From Trileptium ribeirensis (Eukaryota > Nematoda > Enoplea > Enoplida > Thoracostomopsidae), in NCBI GenBank assembly GCA_030248225.1, contig JASANE010024847.1, forward strand, positions 19,568-83,567: a DNA stretch of 64,000 bases. The letters are read 5' to 3'. Of the stretch, positions 1 through 12,171 are shown piece by piece. The position numbers and the translations under genes are program-made. Within the stretch, counting starts at the first letter, position 1. Each line of letters starts with the position of its first letter. The notes under the pieces are model-generated. The model made no database searches. It was not told the origin of the DNA and saw only the letters and a program-made list of their open reading frames with translations.

Positions 1-318
1 ATGCGAGAAGTATCCTGCCGTTGACGCTTGTCGGACTCGTAAACAGTCGTGACTAAATAATCTATCTGACGCCAGGTGATCCGTGCGAGAAGTACCATGC
101 CGTTGACTTATATCGGGCTCGTAAAAAGTCGTAACTAAATAATATATCTGATGCATGGTGATCCCATGCGAGAAGTACCCTGCCGTTGAGTTGCCTTATG
201 TCAGACTCGTCAAAAGTTCGTAACTAAATAATCTATCTGACGCCTGGTAATCCCATGCGAGAAGTACCCTGCCGTTGACTCGTGTCGGGCTCGTCAAAAC
301 TCGTAAATAAACAATCTA
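1..318. repeat. ~85-bp tandem repeat at the left edge
   Basis: Four imperfect copies starting near 1, 83, 166 and 255. Each begins with GCGAGAAGTA and contains CCTGCCGTTGA, CGGGCTCGT, a GTCGTAACTAAATAAT block and CTATCTGACGC. Spacing is 82-89 bp. The last copy fades at about 318. The first touches the window edge, so the array probably extends upstream. Confidence 0.85.
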
Positions 319-479
319 GAATGCTCCCCCGTTTTGCTTACTGTGACCTCGTTGGAGCGTCGATCATGATGTAGTATTTATGCAATGTACGAAGAAATTA
401 TATTATCAAAAACAGTAACCAATAATTTAGACTGGAATGTTAAAATTTGTAATGCATATTGCATAACGCTGGTAGTTAT

Positions 480-2530
480 GAAACATAGTTTCAAGAAATA
501 GGCGCAGAACATATTTCTGTACCATCTACAGGGGTACCATTGACAAATAATTCATAACAATTTCCTGGTGGGGGATTCATCCCCATCCCGTCTTCGGGAC
601 GCGTCCTTGCATAGACACCCTTGACGGTGTTATAGCTGACGAATTCCAGCCTCACTGCTAGATAAAGAGGAAACAATGTCAGCGCCAATATACAACCCTG
701 TTTAACTCCATGCTCAACGGTGCAGAGGATGCTTGTGTCAGACGTAATCGAGACTGTTGTGGACATTTTGTGATGAAACTGATTACTACGTTTGTCAATT
801 TGCTGGGGTATCTATAGTGTGATAGTACCTTCCGCATAGGGTAATGTACGTATAACTTACGGTTAATGGTGTCGTAGACGTTCGAGAACACAATAAATAC
901 GATGTAGAGTGGATAAAGTTGTTTGATCGCTCAGTCGTGAAGCTACCTGATGTTGCAAATAACGTCACATGTGTATCTGCCGGCGTTGACACCTCACTGA
1001 CTTTCGAATAGAACCTTTTGAGACACCATTTTTAGCCGGTTAACAGCAGTACTTAGCGAAGACATTGCCAGCGACGTAGAAGAGCGAGATCTACCGATGA
1101 TTGCTGCAGTAACGTCTTTCTCCTATTTCCTTGCGAACTGTAAAGACACTGGCGTGTTTAAAGTCTTGGGAAAACTGTTCTCAGTCCTAGCAGAGGTCGA
1201 AAAGCTCAAAAAGGTACTCATTAGCGGAAGTCCACCTGCACTTCTGCAAGTATATTATCTGGTTCTTCCTATCCGTATCAAATCTCTTTCAATGCTCGTT
1301 TGACTTCACGAATAGTGATTGGATCGTCAAGCTTTCGTTCTGTTTATACCAGGTTCCAATGTTGCTACGACTTCAATATCTGCGACCTTTCGTTGAATGA
1401 AGAGTTTTTTGAAGTATTCTTTCCATCGATCTCTGATATTTGAAACATCTGTCAAATGATGACTGCCGTCGGCTGTTTTCTCTGGACCGGTGGGATTCGG
1501 TCAAGCGCCGTAGACCGATTTGAAGGCAGAGAATACTTCTCTATTATTACCGGCCTCGGCTACCTTTTGCAGCGTTGTAACTATTTCTTCACATCACGCA
1601 TTTATCACACGCCATATTTCACGCTGCAGAGAGGATTTTTCTTTCGCGAAGGCATCCTTATTCCTAGCGGAGGTATCGCTGAGATATGGTGAATAAGCTT
1701 TGTTCTTGGCATCTGTGCGGGTCCTTATGTCTCCACGGTTTTCGCCAAACCAATCGGTGTTTTCCGCACTGGGTGGACGAGTATTTCTATTGAGGTTTTC
1801 ATTATAGCATCTCGGATGGTAGCCCTGGTGGACTCAACGTCGTTTGGTGGTGCATCTTCTGCAAGCTTTTCCTGAATGAGTGCCGGAGAACATTGCGCAC
1901 TTGAGTATCGGCGAGCTTGTTTTACGCCCAGTCGAGGAGGGGCAATTTTCCTTCTGGGCGAAAAGGGCGACCCTGATCTCGAAGAGGCCTCTTTTGGGGG
2001 TGAGAGATGATTGGGGGTCCAGAGACTATGGAGCTATATCTGAAAAGATGGTGGAACCCTTTTCTGCTTTCCTCCTGCTTCAGGAGGGCCGAAAATTCTT
2101 GTTCTTCAACGAGATGCGTGAACGCAACAGTCTCTCTGATACCTCTTTAGGTCGTACTGTCAGTTTCGCCGTGAGTTTATTGCTGATTGCTAACGCTGCT
2201 GCTGCTTCTGGTTGTCTTCCCGTGCCAGAATTGGTAAATGTTGCCTCATCGATTTGGCCTTGGGCTTGTCTTCTGGTTTCCTGTAGCGCGGAGATGACGA
2301 TATCAAACATATCCAACTCTTCACAAATAAAAGTCGAGCGGGTTTTCGGTTTTTATCATCATCGTGCGTACGTTCAAAATAGCGACTGGCCTTTTGATTT
2401 TGGATTTCTTACCGCTTGGGTGGAACCCATTGGAGCTGTGTGCCTTCCAGGGAGTTGTAGAATGAGCTTTATTTCCCCGTTTTCTATGGGTCTTCCCATA
2501 TTTGGCAGCACTGTTGCCCCTAATTAGGAC
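480..2530 (-). pseudogene. Decayed non-LTR retrotransposon (endonuclease + reverse transcriptase)
   Basis: Read on the minus strand, the recognisable pieces come in the order expected for a LINE, but with frameshifts and stops. A NVRT start motif near 2,390 is followed by ELDMFDIVISALQETRR (2,268-2,330), as in apurinic-type LINE endonucleases. A linker with RDRWKEYFKKLF lies at about 1,398-1,433. The reverse transcriptase pieces are VYDTINRKL (853-879, like AFDTVNRELL) and GVKQGCILALTLFPLYLA (655-709, matching the RT motif GVKQGCVLAPTLF). The layout resembles RTE-related elements often annotated as craniofacial development protein 2-like. The 3' thumb region and tail are missing. A 215-codon open frame on the + strand at 1,880-2,527 is only its antisense. 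Confidence 0.85.
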
Positions 2531-3158
2531 TGTCCTGTCGTTCGCATAGCTGCCTCAGTCTGTTGTCACTTGTCAATGCAGTCTGAGACCATCTGATGCG
2601 TGTAGGACTCATACTAGCTTCATCCAGCTTCTCAAGCCAGCCACCACTGTACTTCACCCGCCGCCGCCGAAATTTTACCTTTCCCTCACCTTGCACGATA
2701 ATTTAAGTCCACGATGTCGTGGCGCCATCGTCAGAACTGTCTGGGTCATCAGGCTTTTGGATGAGAGTACACCGAATTGTAACAGATGCGGGAAGCATGG
2801 TGACTACCTCGTAGTAGTCACTACGAACCGTGTGTGTCAATCGTTGACAATAATGGGTGCTTCCGCGTGCCATGCTCAAATGAACGTCATCGACTAATCC
2901 GGAATCCGTCGGCCTGCTGCAACTGATTTTTTAGCCATTTGAACAAGGACTGGAGTGGCTTTCTCGTGGCTTGGCGCCCACAGAGCCCTTTATATAACAC
3001 ATGGCTGGAAACTGTTCTTGTGGTTTATCACCCACAAAGTATGGTTGAACTGGTTCGCAGCACCTACTGTCCGCACTCGCTATCGGCTTGTCACCGAAAC
3101 ATTTGAGTGGAACGTTAAACTATCATAAGGTGGATGACTTTGGAGTCACCAGCGTCTC
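2531..3158. other. Unassigned DNA between the LINE relic and a TIR element
   Basis: May include 5' leader of the minus-strand LINE. No coding motif, tRNA or repeat was recognised. Confidence 0.4.
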
Positions 3159-3164
3159 CCAATG

Positions 3165-3899
3165 CAGGGTGTCCGCGGCCTAGCCGCTGTGAAATTCAAA
3201 GGTTTTCAAGGGTAATTTGGATCGAAATTCAAGGGTTTTCAAGGGCGTTACTGATATTTTTTGTAAAAAAAATTTAAAGAGCTATATACTTAAAAATGCG
3301 TTTTGGCAACGTGGTACTAAAACCATTGTTAACTACAACAAACCAGCACTCAGTCTTGCAAACCTCCCACAAATATGGCTCAGCCAAATCAGGATACAAT
3401 TTATAGTCAACCCAAACCACTTGGAATAAACAAGCCATGGTACAATTACATATCAGATGCTATTATAAAACCTGACACAAAAACCTGGTAGCACAAGGTG
3501 GTTATACAGATCATATCACCTTGTCCTGCCAAGTTTTTCTTGTTTCACTTAATAGATTATTATTATTTTTTCCAGTGTTTCATAGCGCTACGGATAGTCT
3601 ATGGTATGAATCGGGACGCTGTATATCTTTGTGTGGGTTTCATAATCACTAGTCGAGAACGGACATGCAATCTGGAAGTAAATTTTACAAAGAAATTTTG
3701 TGGCAAATTTAAACTGTATATAAAGATGGATTAACCACTAAAACGGCGCGAAGTGCAGACATTTTTTGCTACTTTGTAAAATTTTCTTATCAAAATCACT
3801 TGACAAAAAGACAACATTGAGCTTATTTCAGACCCAGATTCAAGGGTTTTAGTCAAATTCAAGGGTTTTCGAGGATTTTCAATGGGCGCGGACACCCTG
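3165..3899. mobile_element. hAT-like non-autonomous DNA transposon (735 bp)
   Basis: Ends are inverted repeats CAGGGTGTCCGCG (3165) and CGCGGACACCCTG (ending 3899), flanked by the 6-bp direct repeat CCAATG at 3159-3164 and 3900-3905. Next to both ends the motif ATTCAAGGGTTTTCAAGGG is repeated in direct orientation (3193-3245 and 3838-3882), like hAT subterminal repeats. No transposase is encoded. The CAGGG start fits hAT; a 6-bp target duplication is shorter than the usual 8. Confidence 0.8.
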
Positions 3900-3905
3900 C
3901 CAATG

Positions 3906-5076
3906 GTAACTATGACTTCTGTTTGTCAGTTCGAGTTCGTGTACATGCTTTCCTGCTGCGCACTGATGTGCCACGGGCCCCGCTAAGACGAGTATTCTTA
4001 AAGAACGCATACCAAAAGCCCTACTAGTGCCAAGATTTAAACGAAAACGTATAATTGATATATGGCGACAAGAAACGTCATTTTCAAAAATTATATACTT
4101 CTTTCCCGAATTTTACGATTTACTTGTTTCTGCCAAATGCAGTAAAAAACTTTCAGAAAATATACAGTTTTTAATATTACAATTACTGTACTAGAATTGC
4201 TACCTTAGCACATGGAAATTTGTTTGATAACACTAATTCCTGCATTTGATCATCGAGACTGGTTGTTTTTGTTTCAAACCGCTATCTTTATGTTTTATTT
4301 TTATTTACTGTAGTCTTGCATATAGTGCTTTGAATTTTTTGTTTTAGTTACCCTATTAACAAAGCCTTCTTATCCAGTTTGCTATGAATACACCGATGCC
4401 TCAACACATTCCAAAATTTTTATCTCAGGTATTCTTAAATGTGTTTTTTTGTCTAACATTTTTTCGAGAGCACGTTGTTTTGTATATAACCTGAACTCAT
4501 TTTCTTCGTTAATCATGTTTATTACATATACGTTATGTTTTTGAAATCGCCTTGTTAGCTATGTTCATTGAATTCTGTACTTTAATTGTCACTTTCAACG
4601 AAAATCTTTATGCGAAATCTATGTATCTATTATGAACGCAGGAGCCTGGTCCGCTAATTTGATACACGTAGATATATATATATTTCATGTATTTATGTAT
4701 ATATATAATTCATCAATTCCTAATAATTGTAGCATGTTTGTGTTCATCGTTTGGGTTTATCTAACAATCGGGATGCCTCCCTTCTCTAATCTATAGATTT
4801 AGATTGTAATTATTTATAAATATCGATCTTATTCTCTGTGATATTTCAAGACTTATACTTACAATGTATTGATTTTCAGCCAATGAAGGATGACGTTGAG
4901 AAACTATTATATCTACAGAACGTTGCTTTAAGGAAAATGATTACAAGCTGAACCATTTGGTTTTTCCTGGATCAAGACTCGATGTATCATATCTTTTCTT
5001 ATCTGTAACTGGAGTGTTCAATCCGATCAAAACCAAAAACGAGCGTTTTGGCCGTTAATTTTGTAACTATTTTTAG
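3906..5076. other. Intron upstream of the first visible teneurin exon; AT-rich
   Basis: No exon with a membrane-spanning segment was found here. A TA-rich microsatellite sits at about 4,670-4,710. A 22-codon open piece after ttttcag at 4,880 ends in a stop and has no donor in the required phase, so it was not accepted as an exon. Confidence 0.6.
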
Positions 5077-5369
5077 GTCGTCCACTCCCAAAGAGTTTTC
5101 CTCTTGGTGACGAAGTCGTAGCTGACTTAGTGCCTGGACTGTCGCATACATATTTTGCGCTTCAAGATAGCACCGCAGTGCAGTTTAATCTCTCGGTGGC
5201 TCCTGGTGCAAAATTTGCAATATACGGCAGACAAACGCTGGCTCCATCTCCAACGCAATTTGATTTTACTCAAATTGTAATTGGATCCAAGCTACATCAT
5301 GCACATCGCATTGATAGGCGTTCGATTCGTTCGACCGCCTCAAAATATTTGTTTTCGCCTTCGCGTAAG
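5077..5369 (+). CDS. TENM: Teneurin exon a: extracellular stalk before the EGF repeats
   Basis: Acceptor ttttag at 5071-5076; entered in phase 1, left in phase 0 at AAG/gttagt. Codes residues 1-97. It holds FPLGDEVVADL and NLSVAPGAKFAIYGRQ, then APSPTQFDF, matching the family pattern (FPLG..., FNxSV...GVYGRR...PPSxTQYDF) of the segment between the membrane helix and EGF 1. An earlier gtaagg at 5365 would also be a donor, but it would leave phase 1 and would not join the next exon, so the later donor is chosen. Basic RRSIRS near the end resembles the Arg-rich stretch at this point in other teneurins. The preceding exon, which should carry the membrane segment, was not found between 1 and 5076. 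Confidence 0.9.
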
Positions 5370-8300
5370 GTTAGTTTATTCCATTATGTTACAGATGCTA
5401 TCCGCTGAGCTACATATTTATAGAGCAGAAATAGTAGAAAACCGTGAAAAATAGATATTTCTAGAAATAAATGCAAAAAATTTCGATGACCTGAGGGACA
5501 TAATACAACTTCACTATTTTAGAGATTGGCATAATGAGAAATAAATAGCGTTATTGTTTTAAGAAAGGAAGGTGCGTTAACTTTAAGATGATTTAGTAGA
5601 TTATCGTGGCTTAATTTCACGTAACTGTTGACCAACAATGTGTCGAATTCAAGTAAAAAAATGACTGGTCATGCAATAATCCTGCATTTGCTTGTGATCG
5701 CTATGACTTTAACGAAAGATTGGAACGATGATTGCGTAGTGATGCGAGAATTTTAAAGCACATGTCACTGCCAGAGTTGATTGCGATACTAAATATAACC
5801 ATTTCCTTCTTAAACCAAAGCAAACTTGCTGCAACCGTAGATTCAACCTGTGCCGCTCGATGCGAAGCTCGTATACTACCCACTGTGCTAAATAGGAGCT
5901 GTTGCTCAGCTCTTTAAGGGACCTCGCAAATCGAATGAATGACAGTGCATGTGCAAGCGACAATCAACTCACCCTGCAATGTACATTGCAACAAGTGAGT
6001 CAATTTTACGAACGAAGCAGAAGATAAAGCTGCAGTTGAGTGATGACATACACGATGTATTTCGGAGCACCGGTTTAAACAGCGCGATAAATCGTATGTA
6101 CAGCTTGAAATTATTATTCCAGCAATGGACATCTTCGAGCGGCATTTTAATTACAATCGAGCATATCTTTGACTTTGTATTTCGGCTGGCCCAGATAAGT
6201 GACTATTTTTGTGGCCCACCAAGCGCACTTTCCAGAGGAAGCAAGAACCCTTCAGGTTGGATTGGCTACCGAATACTATATATAGTATCCTTCAAAAATG
6301 ACCTCTGTCGGTTGAGAATACCTCATTGCTTTTTCAATGCTTACTCAATAATAAGGCGACAGCCAATGGCTAGTTTTCTGGGCTTACTAGTACACCTTCC
6401 AGAAAAGCAAGAACCTTCAGCTAGACCTCTTTACCGAAGTCTATAAACTCAGCCAAACTTTATTTTTACAGGCAAGCTTGTTACGTATTGGCTGTATTGC
6501 ATTCAGTGTTAATCGTATTGCAGAAATATGCTTGGGGGACGGCCATATAGACCGTTCGACCAGAGATATGACGAATTGGTCAGTCATGAATGTATATTTA
6601 GATACATGTCTGGCGCTCTCCCCAAAAATTTGCCATGTCGATCAATTGTCTGTAAAAGTATATAATAATATATGCCGATATGTAGGATGTTCCCTAGCAA
6701 TCTAAAGGTCATGCATGCATGTATGTATATATAAACTTACAGTACCCAGCATTTACATAACCGTACAGCAGTTGCAAGACCTACTGGTGTGTCCCCTCCC
6801 CCCGAATTTTTTCGCGTTTACGCCGTTTATGACATCTCGGTGAATGCACGTTCCATCTCTCGTACGACGGTATTACTCAGTCTCAAAAATACTTACGCGA
6901 CGGGGTCAACTTCCCGCAGATGGGTTGCCTAGTAATTACAGGCTGGGAAGGTTGTTTATATTACGTGAAACGGCCACATATATGTGAAGACATAAATTTA
7001 AAGTTGATTCAAACAATGGATGACAAGTGACAGCTGATATATAGACAAATACCAAATTGAACGAAAATGAACTAAACTGGGATTCGGAGTCACTTTTCAA
7101 ATCCAATTCAGGCTGAAAGCAGGCTCGGTTCGCCAGTCCAAACAGCGGCGCCACGTATTATTGCACGATTTGACTAACATTTTCGAATAAAATTGCGTGC
7201 AAAAGTAGCGCTAGCCAGAATACACGTTTGGATACGATATTGATTGTAGATTAATTTAGAGTGTATGTAACTTGAAACTAATTTGAGCGTATGTAACGTC
7301 ACGTATGATGTAGTACTATCCTTCTTTAAATAACTATTTCGAATTGAAGATTTAGTATTATGAGTATTGCATTTCGATTATTGCGTGTGGTCCTTTAGCA
7401 TATTCCATTGTATATAAATCAATTATATATTTAAGAAATCTTTAAATTCAGATAAATATTAAACAGATTTATCCTTTTGGTGTCAAAGTAATTTTAGTTT
7501 AGCATTCTGTAAACACTATAGTTTTGTATATATATACCGTCTGGATTCATTTTAATAGCCGATGGGTATAGGAAAGGCAGTACATTATAACAGGGCAGGT
7601 TTAACAATTGCCAAATTCTGGAATTTTCCCATACTTAAAAATATGATGGTTTCATGCCGTTAATACTTAAAACCTGAAGTTTATTATTAGCAAAAATGCT
7701 CAATTCAAAATGACGCGCCTTTATAAAAAAAACAAAAAAGCATTAAAAACAAAAATGCATATTAAAAACTTTAAGCATACTATTTTAGCATCACAGCATT
7801 ACATTTCTGTCTGGGAATATACAAGACTGCGTTTCCATAAGAATTATCGCTAAAATATACGCTTTTATTAACATGTGCAAAATGCCATTTACATGCCTTA
7901 CATTTATTTGAAGTTCGAGACGTGCCAGTGTTGCTATTGCTAGGGAGCCAAATCACACTTATAGCCATGTTATATGGTCAATAGAGGAGAAACACAAATA
8001 GAATAGAAGCATAGTTTCAATAAAATGCGACCATTTTCATGGAACTTTTTTCAAAATATTTGAAATGATTTTTCTGAATGGTTAGGTGCCACTGTGTCGT
8101 AGTAACCAAATATATCATAATTTCGTCACGTTTAAAGCAAAATTGATGCGTCAGAATTTTTAAAGTTAATTATTTATGACAGATTACTATTAGCGCAGTT
8201 TAATACTACCTTTTTACTAAAATGTTGATAAGTTACAAATCACGTAAATAAACTTTTTTAAAAACGTCTTGTAAAATATAGAGCTTACAATTTTTTGCAT

Positions 8301-8375
8301 GAATGTCATTGATCATAAATAAATAAAACCACTGTATGAAAGACGACGCTGTTTGACTATATATTCGTTTTTCAG
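5370..8375. other. Intron a-b, with a decayed SINE and no other gene
   Basis: Contains a degenerate minus-strand SINE fragment (about 5,829-5,970) and two loosely similar ~60-bp stretches (6,235-6,285 and 6,395-6,445; shared core AAGCAAGAACC..TTCAG). Nothing else was recognised. Confidence 0.6.
5829..5970 (-). repeat. Degenerate SINE fragment
   Basis: Shares the order CCACTG-GCTA, AGGAGCTGTTGCTC, TTTAAGG-ACCTC and CAGTGCATGTGCAAGCGACA with the fuller SINE at 38,121-38,320, in the same orientation, but the tRNA-like boxes are eroded. Confidence 0.6.
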
Positions 8376-8487
8376 CAGTTAAAGAGCACAACATTTGTAC
8401 AGTATCTTCAGTCGGGTCGATGGCATTTGGCATTCTTCAACGACAACGACAACATGGAAAGGCTTAAATTTTCAGCTGTGCTCTCTC
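8376..8487 (+). CDS. TENM: Teneurin exon b: FVQYLQSGRWHLAFFND segment
   Basis: Residues 98-134 plus one base of a split codon. The motif FVQYLQSGRWHLAFFNDN is the teneurin signature (FxQYLDxGxWHLAFYNDG) that sits just before the first EGF repeat. The right frame has no start codon and is easily missed because another frame is also open here. Acceptor ttttcag with a tandem CAGCAG, so one Gln may be included or skipped. The donor is ctc/gtaagc at 8488. Phase 0 in, phase 1 out, agreeing with both neighbours. A hairpin transposon lies 12 bp beyond the donor. Confidence 0.88.
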
Positions 8488-8507
8488 GTAAGCAACACAA
8501 TAAGATT

Positions 8508-8910
8508 GGTTCTTTTCCATTATCCCCCCAGCCCGAATTTGGTCAATTTTAAAGATACAGAGTTGATTTTGGTATCAATCAATTCAGGTCGATGAGGTGG
8601 TTAAGAAAATACGCATTCTCCCCACATCCCTGAAATTTTTTTCGTTTTTTTGAGGTCCCAATGCCTCCCTTATGAACCCCAAAATTTTTTTCTTCGTAAT
8701 ATGGTCATATTGGGTACCATCGACTCGGCTTGATGAGAGAAATCTACCGGTGTGTGGTTTATTGAAATCTACGCCACCGTTAGAAACTTTCAGGCATGAG
8801 GGTAAAATAAGTATTTTGTAAACCGCCTGAGCTGAATCGATTGATACCAAAATCAGCTCCGTATCTTAAAAATTGACTAAATTCGGGCTGGGGGATAATG
8901 GAAAAGAACC
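8508..8910. mobile_element. Hairpin MITE (403 bp) with 8-bp target duplication
   Basis: Inverted arms of about 95 bp: 8508-8600 (starting GGTTCTTTTCCATTATCC) and 8815-8910 (ending GGATAATGGAAAAGAACC). The flanks carry the perfect 8-bp direct repeat ATAAGATT at 8500-8507 and 8911-8918. An 8-bp duplication suggests a hAT-type transposase supplied in trans. The insertion is 12 bp downstream of a teneurin donor site. A more decayed relative lies at 12,600-13,270. Confidence 0.88.
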
Positions 8911-8918
8911 ATAAGATT

Positions 8919-9993
8919 ATAAAAAACTATGTAGAGCGACTAGAACCGTTTATTTTGGCTGCACGTTTTGGAAAATAATTTTTTGTTTAAGTTCAACTTG
9001 TATTAATATGAGCGGCCGAAACCCAGTTATTCCCAACTACCATAGGAAGTAGGACCTTGCATCGTTTAATTGTGATTACATACTAAGCGCAAATACTTCA
9101 CAATGTAGCATTTAATCGTCATAATGCAGCAAAGCACGATCGGATCGGTTTCACGTATGGCTTAAAATGTTTCTCTTAATGCGTTCTAGCAATCTAGTTG
9201 TAGATACTTATTTATAAATCTACACGTCGTCTTATTACTATTGTTAATCATCTTTTGGTCATTTTACGTTGTGTGCACTTTGATATTATTTGGAGCAAGA
9301 GTATGTGTGGGTTTACTGGTATCACTTTTAGTGCAGTGCTACTTAGGTTCTACGTATATGTGATCATACATTTGACTTGAGTGATCATACATTTGACTGC
9401 ACGAGCTTTCGTTTTTGAACAAGAACTGTTGAACTATCGAAAAAAATTAAATCTGGTTAACAGTTCCATTGAGGATTTTCGGTATCACTTGTGTGAAATT
9501 GCAGGCCAGTTGAAATATGTAATTTGTATTATCATAAGATAACTTAAGATAAGTCTACTGTCATTTTTAATTTTTTTACCCGGTATTCCAGTTTTGTAAC
9601 AAATACAGTTCAAAAATTCAGCGACTTTAAGTTCCTTTCCGGAGACCATGTATCGTTTAATTCGAATCTAATATTAAATTTATTATTCCATGTTACCTTA
9701 AAGTTATCTGGTACTTCTAGTGCCTGTCACTAAAATCCAGCAATAAATTAATATACATCGCTGAAATCAAGCCCTCAAAACTGTAATAACTGGGATTCAG
9801 AACACTTGTTAACTCTAAAACTGTAGCCTAGGCTTTGAAATGTAAATGTTTTTAATATTTATTGATTACTAAACCTGTCTCAAGGTCCTAAATAGAAACC
9901 GATATGGTGCCGAGCACTGACCTTTCATTTGTTATTCTTTAACGAAGAGCAGTAATAAGTTATGCACCAGTAATTAAGATTATACTTATATCA
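8919..9993. other. Intron b-c, left part; no feature
   Basis: AT-rich DNA with a short direct duplication (GTGATCATACATTTGACT twice, 9,360-9,400). Nothing else was recognised. Confidence 0.6.
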
Positions 9994-10504
9994 ATTATTC
10001 CAAGAGTGCATTAGGGAAGAGTATGACACTTCCCTGCACTCACATATAAACCCGTGTTCCATGTCACGGGCGTTTTCGGCCTGACCCCCAGTTTCTGGGG
10101 GGGTCGAGATGCCCTGACCCCCCCGGACCCCCCCAGTTTTGGGGGGGTATTATGTGAAGCGATATTTCTATAATTTGAACCGTTTCTGTTATTTCATAAT
10201 TACGACTTCGCGTATATATTTTCAGCTTTGTTTTAATATTTCTAGCTCTTTGTTTTAGCTTTGCTTTTTATAGTTCTTTAATATTGGAACAAGTGTCTGT
10301 GCCGCCACCATAAAATGAGAAGGCCGCTGTAAAAATTACAGGGTGCCCCCCGGCGATCTTGGCACCCGTTCTGACATGTGTCCTGATAAGTATTGCAAAC
10401 ATTTATTTCAAAGTTTTTAACAAAGATTGGAGCGTAGAATACATACTTTCCCTCTGTCTCCAGTCGCCTCCCTTTACTACACATACGTTTGTTGCATGTT
10501 CTTC

Positions 10505-11269
10505 TGTAGGAAACTTATAATTATTGGTTTATATGATTCTAAGCGAAAATAATAGATAGAAGGTAATTTTCTGATCAGTGGTCAGAGACACTGTTTAGGC
10601 TAGCGTTGGACAAACAGTGCCCGTAAGTTAGATGGTAATGATGATAACTTTCTAATCAGAATGCTATAAAATGAGACACACTGTGATACAGCTCGCTCAG
10701 TTTGAATAAATACAGTTCATTACCAAGAAAGCAGTTTCTAGCTGTGTTGCAGATAATGTTAGTTTACTTCAATTTAGACTGATTTACCAAGTTTACAAGC
10801 GCACTGGCTGGTGATTGACACAATTTCTTTTAGCCAAGCTTACGCGAAGTACTTCTACATAAGCCATACTTTGTTACCGAGTTGCACCGGTTTAATTCAA
10901 ACGTATCCCACAGACTTCTGTATGTGTAAAATAGCTGCTACAAGCATCGACCTGGCTTTGATTTAACAAACTCCTGCAGGTTATTATGAAAAATTCCTAC
11001 TGAAATTATGTGCCCTACTTACGTTTCACACGGAAAATTGGTTAGTTAATCTTTTCTTTTGCTTGGTTGTATTGGAGCTTGATCATTGTGTAATATATAT
11101 TACTCTTGATATTATCTATATGTTTCGATGACAGATGAAGCAAAAAATGTGGAAAATTTCAAACAAAATTTTTAAACCGGAATTCCGGTTCCGGTTTGGA
11201 TTTTGTTCTTTGCCGGAACCACAATCGGAACACGATTTTCGCCGGAACCGGAATTCCGGTTGCTCCCTG
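10505..11269 (-). mobile_element. Truncated copy of the CAGGGA-type hAT element, nested
   Basis: Inverted relative of 49,208-50,265. Shared blocks include TTATTGGTTTATATGATTCT (near 10,525), GGCTAGCGTTGGACAA with CAGTGCCC (near 10,600), TGCTATAAAATGAGACACA (near 10,665) and the CCGGAA-rich end, GCCGGAACCGGAATTCCGGT, finishing in TGCTCCCTG at 11,269. The other end lacks the terminal CAGGGA motif and is truncated or overwritten. Confidence 0.75.
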
Positions 11270-12171
11270 GCGTACAGGGATTATTTATTGCTATTGACAT
11301 GTCTGTAGATACATCTGGGTTTTCGGATTGAAAAAGTATTTTCTCATTTACCCAAATTCTCACCTGGGGAGAAATAATCTTGCTTACGCACGTTATTGTG
11401 ACTTGAAGCTTTGACTATTTTTATAAGTGATGCCAAATTTTTACACAACTGGATTATTTGTAAAACTTGGCAGCTGTTAGAGAATAGTTACTAAGGAATT
11501 TCAGCCATAAATGAATCCAAAATGGGAGCATTCTTTTCGCAAAAAAATGCATGCTGCAAGGGTTCAGGAGGTTACCTCTTAGGCCTCGGACCCCACTCCG
11601 TGGCCCTGGTCTACCCTCCCCATAAAGATACCACCCTATCTCCCCCTCCCCAGCGCGAGGAAAACTTTAGCAACAATTGGCAAAAACGGGAATACGTTTA
11701 GCAAAAAGAAATAAGCGGCGGGTTGTCAACCCCGCTTTGGAGGACCTTCGCCCGTGTGCTTCTACTCTCCCGTTGAGGTTTCCCCCCGGCGCCGCTACCT
11801 CCTGAGACTTTGGTGTCTCAGCATGAAAGGCAAAGTGGTAAACTATATTCCTGCATTCTCTTATTCACGCTAATACGATTAAATCGGATTGAATCGTAAA
11901 GTCGAAAGAATCGTAAATCGAATTAAATCGGATTGATTCGTAAATCGATAAGCGCTGTATTACACTTCAAATTCAAATAAATTCAAACTGTAAATTCAAA
12001 TTATGCGCGCGAAGGCGGATATATGAGTGTAATCAAAATAAAGAACTATAAAAAGCAAAGCTAAAACAAAGAGCTAGAAATATTAAAACAAAGCTGAAAA
12101 TATATACGCGAAGTCGTAATTATGAAATAACAGAAACGGTTCAAATTATAGAAATATCGCTTCACATAATA

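Noticed and set aside
1880..2527. 215-codon + strand open frame
   Set aside because: Antisense of the LINE endonuclease region; the minus-strand translation carries the real motifs.
4880..4951. Short open piece after ttttcag as an upstream teneurin exon
   Set aside because: Runs into a stop, has no donor in the phase needed by exon a, and has no family resemblance.
5365..5370. Earlier donor gtaagg for exon a
   Set aside because: It would leave phase 1, incompatible with exon b, which is entered in phase 0.
6580..6700. VYLD-containing open stretch considered as the pre-EGF exon
   Set aside because: Lacks the conserved G-x-W-H-L-A-F motif; the true exon was found at 8,376-8,487 in a different frame.
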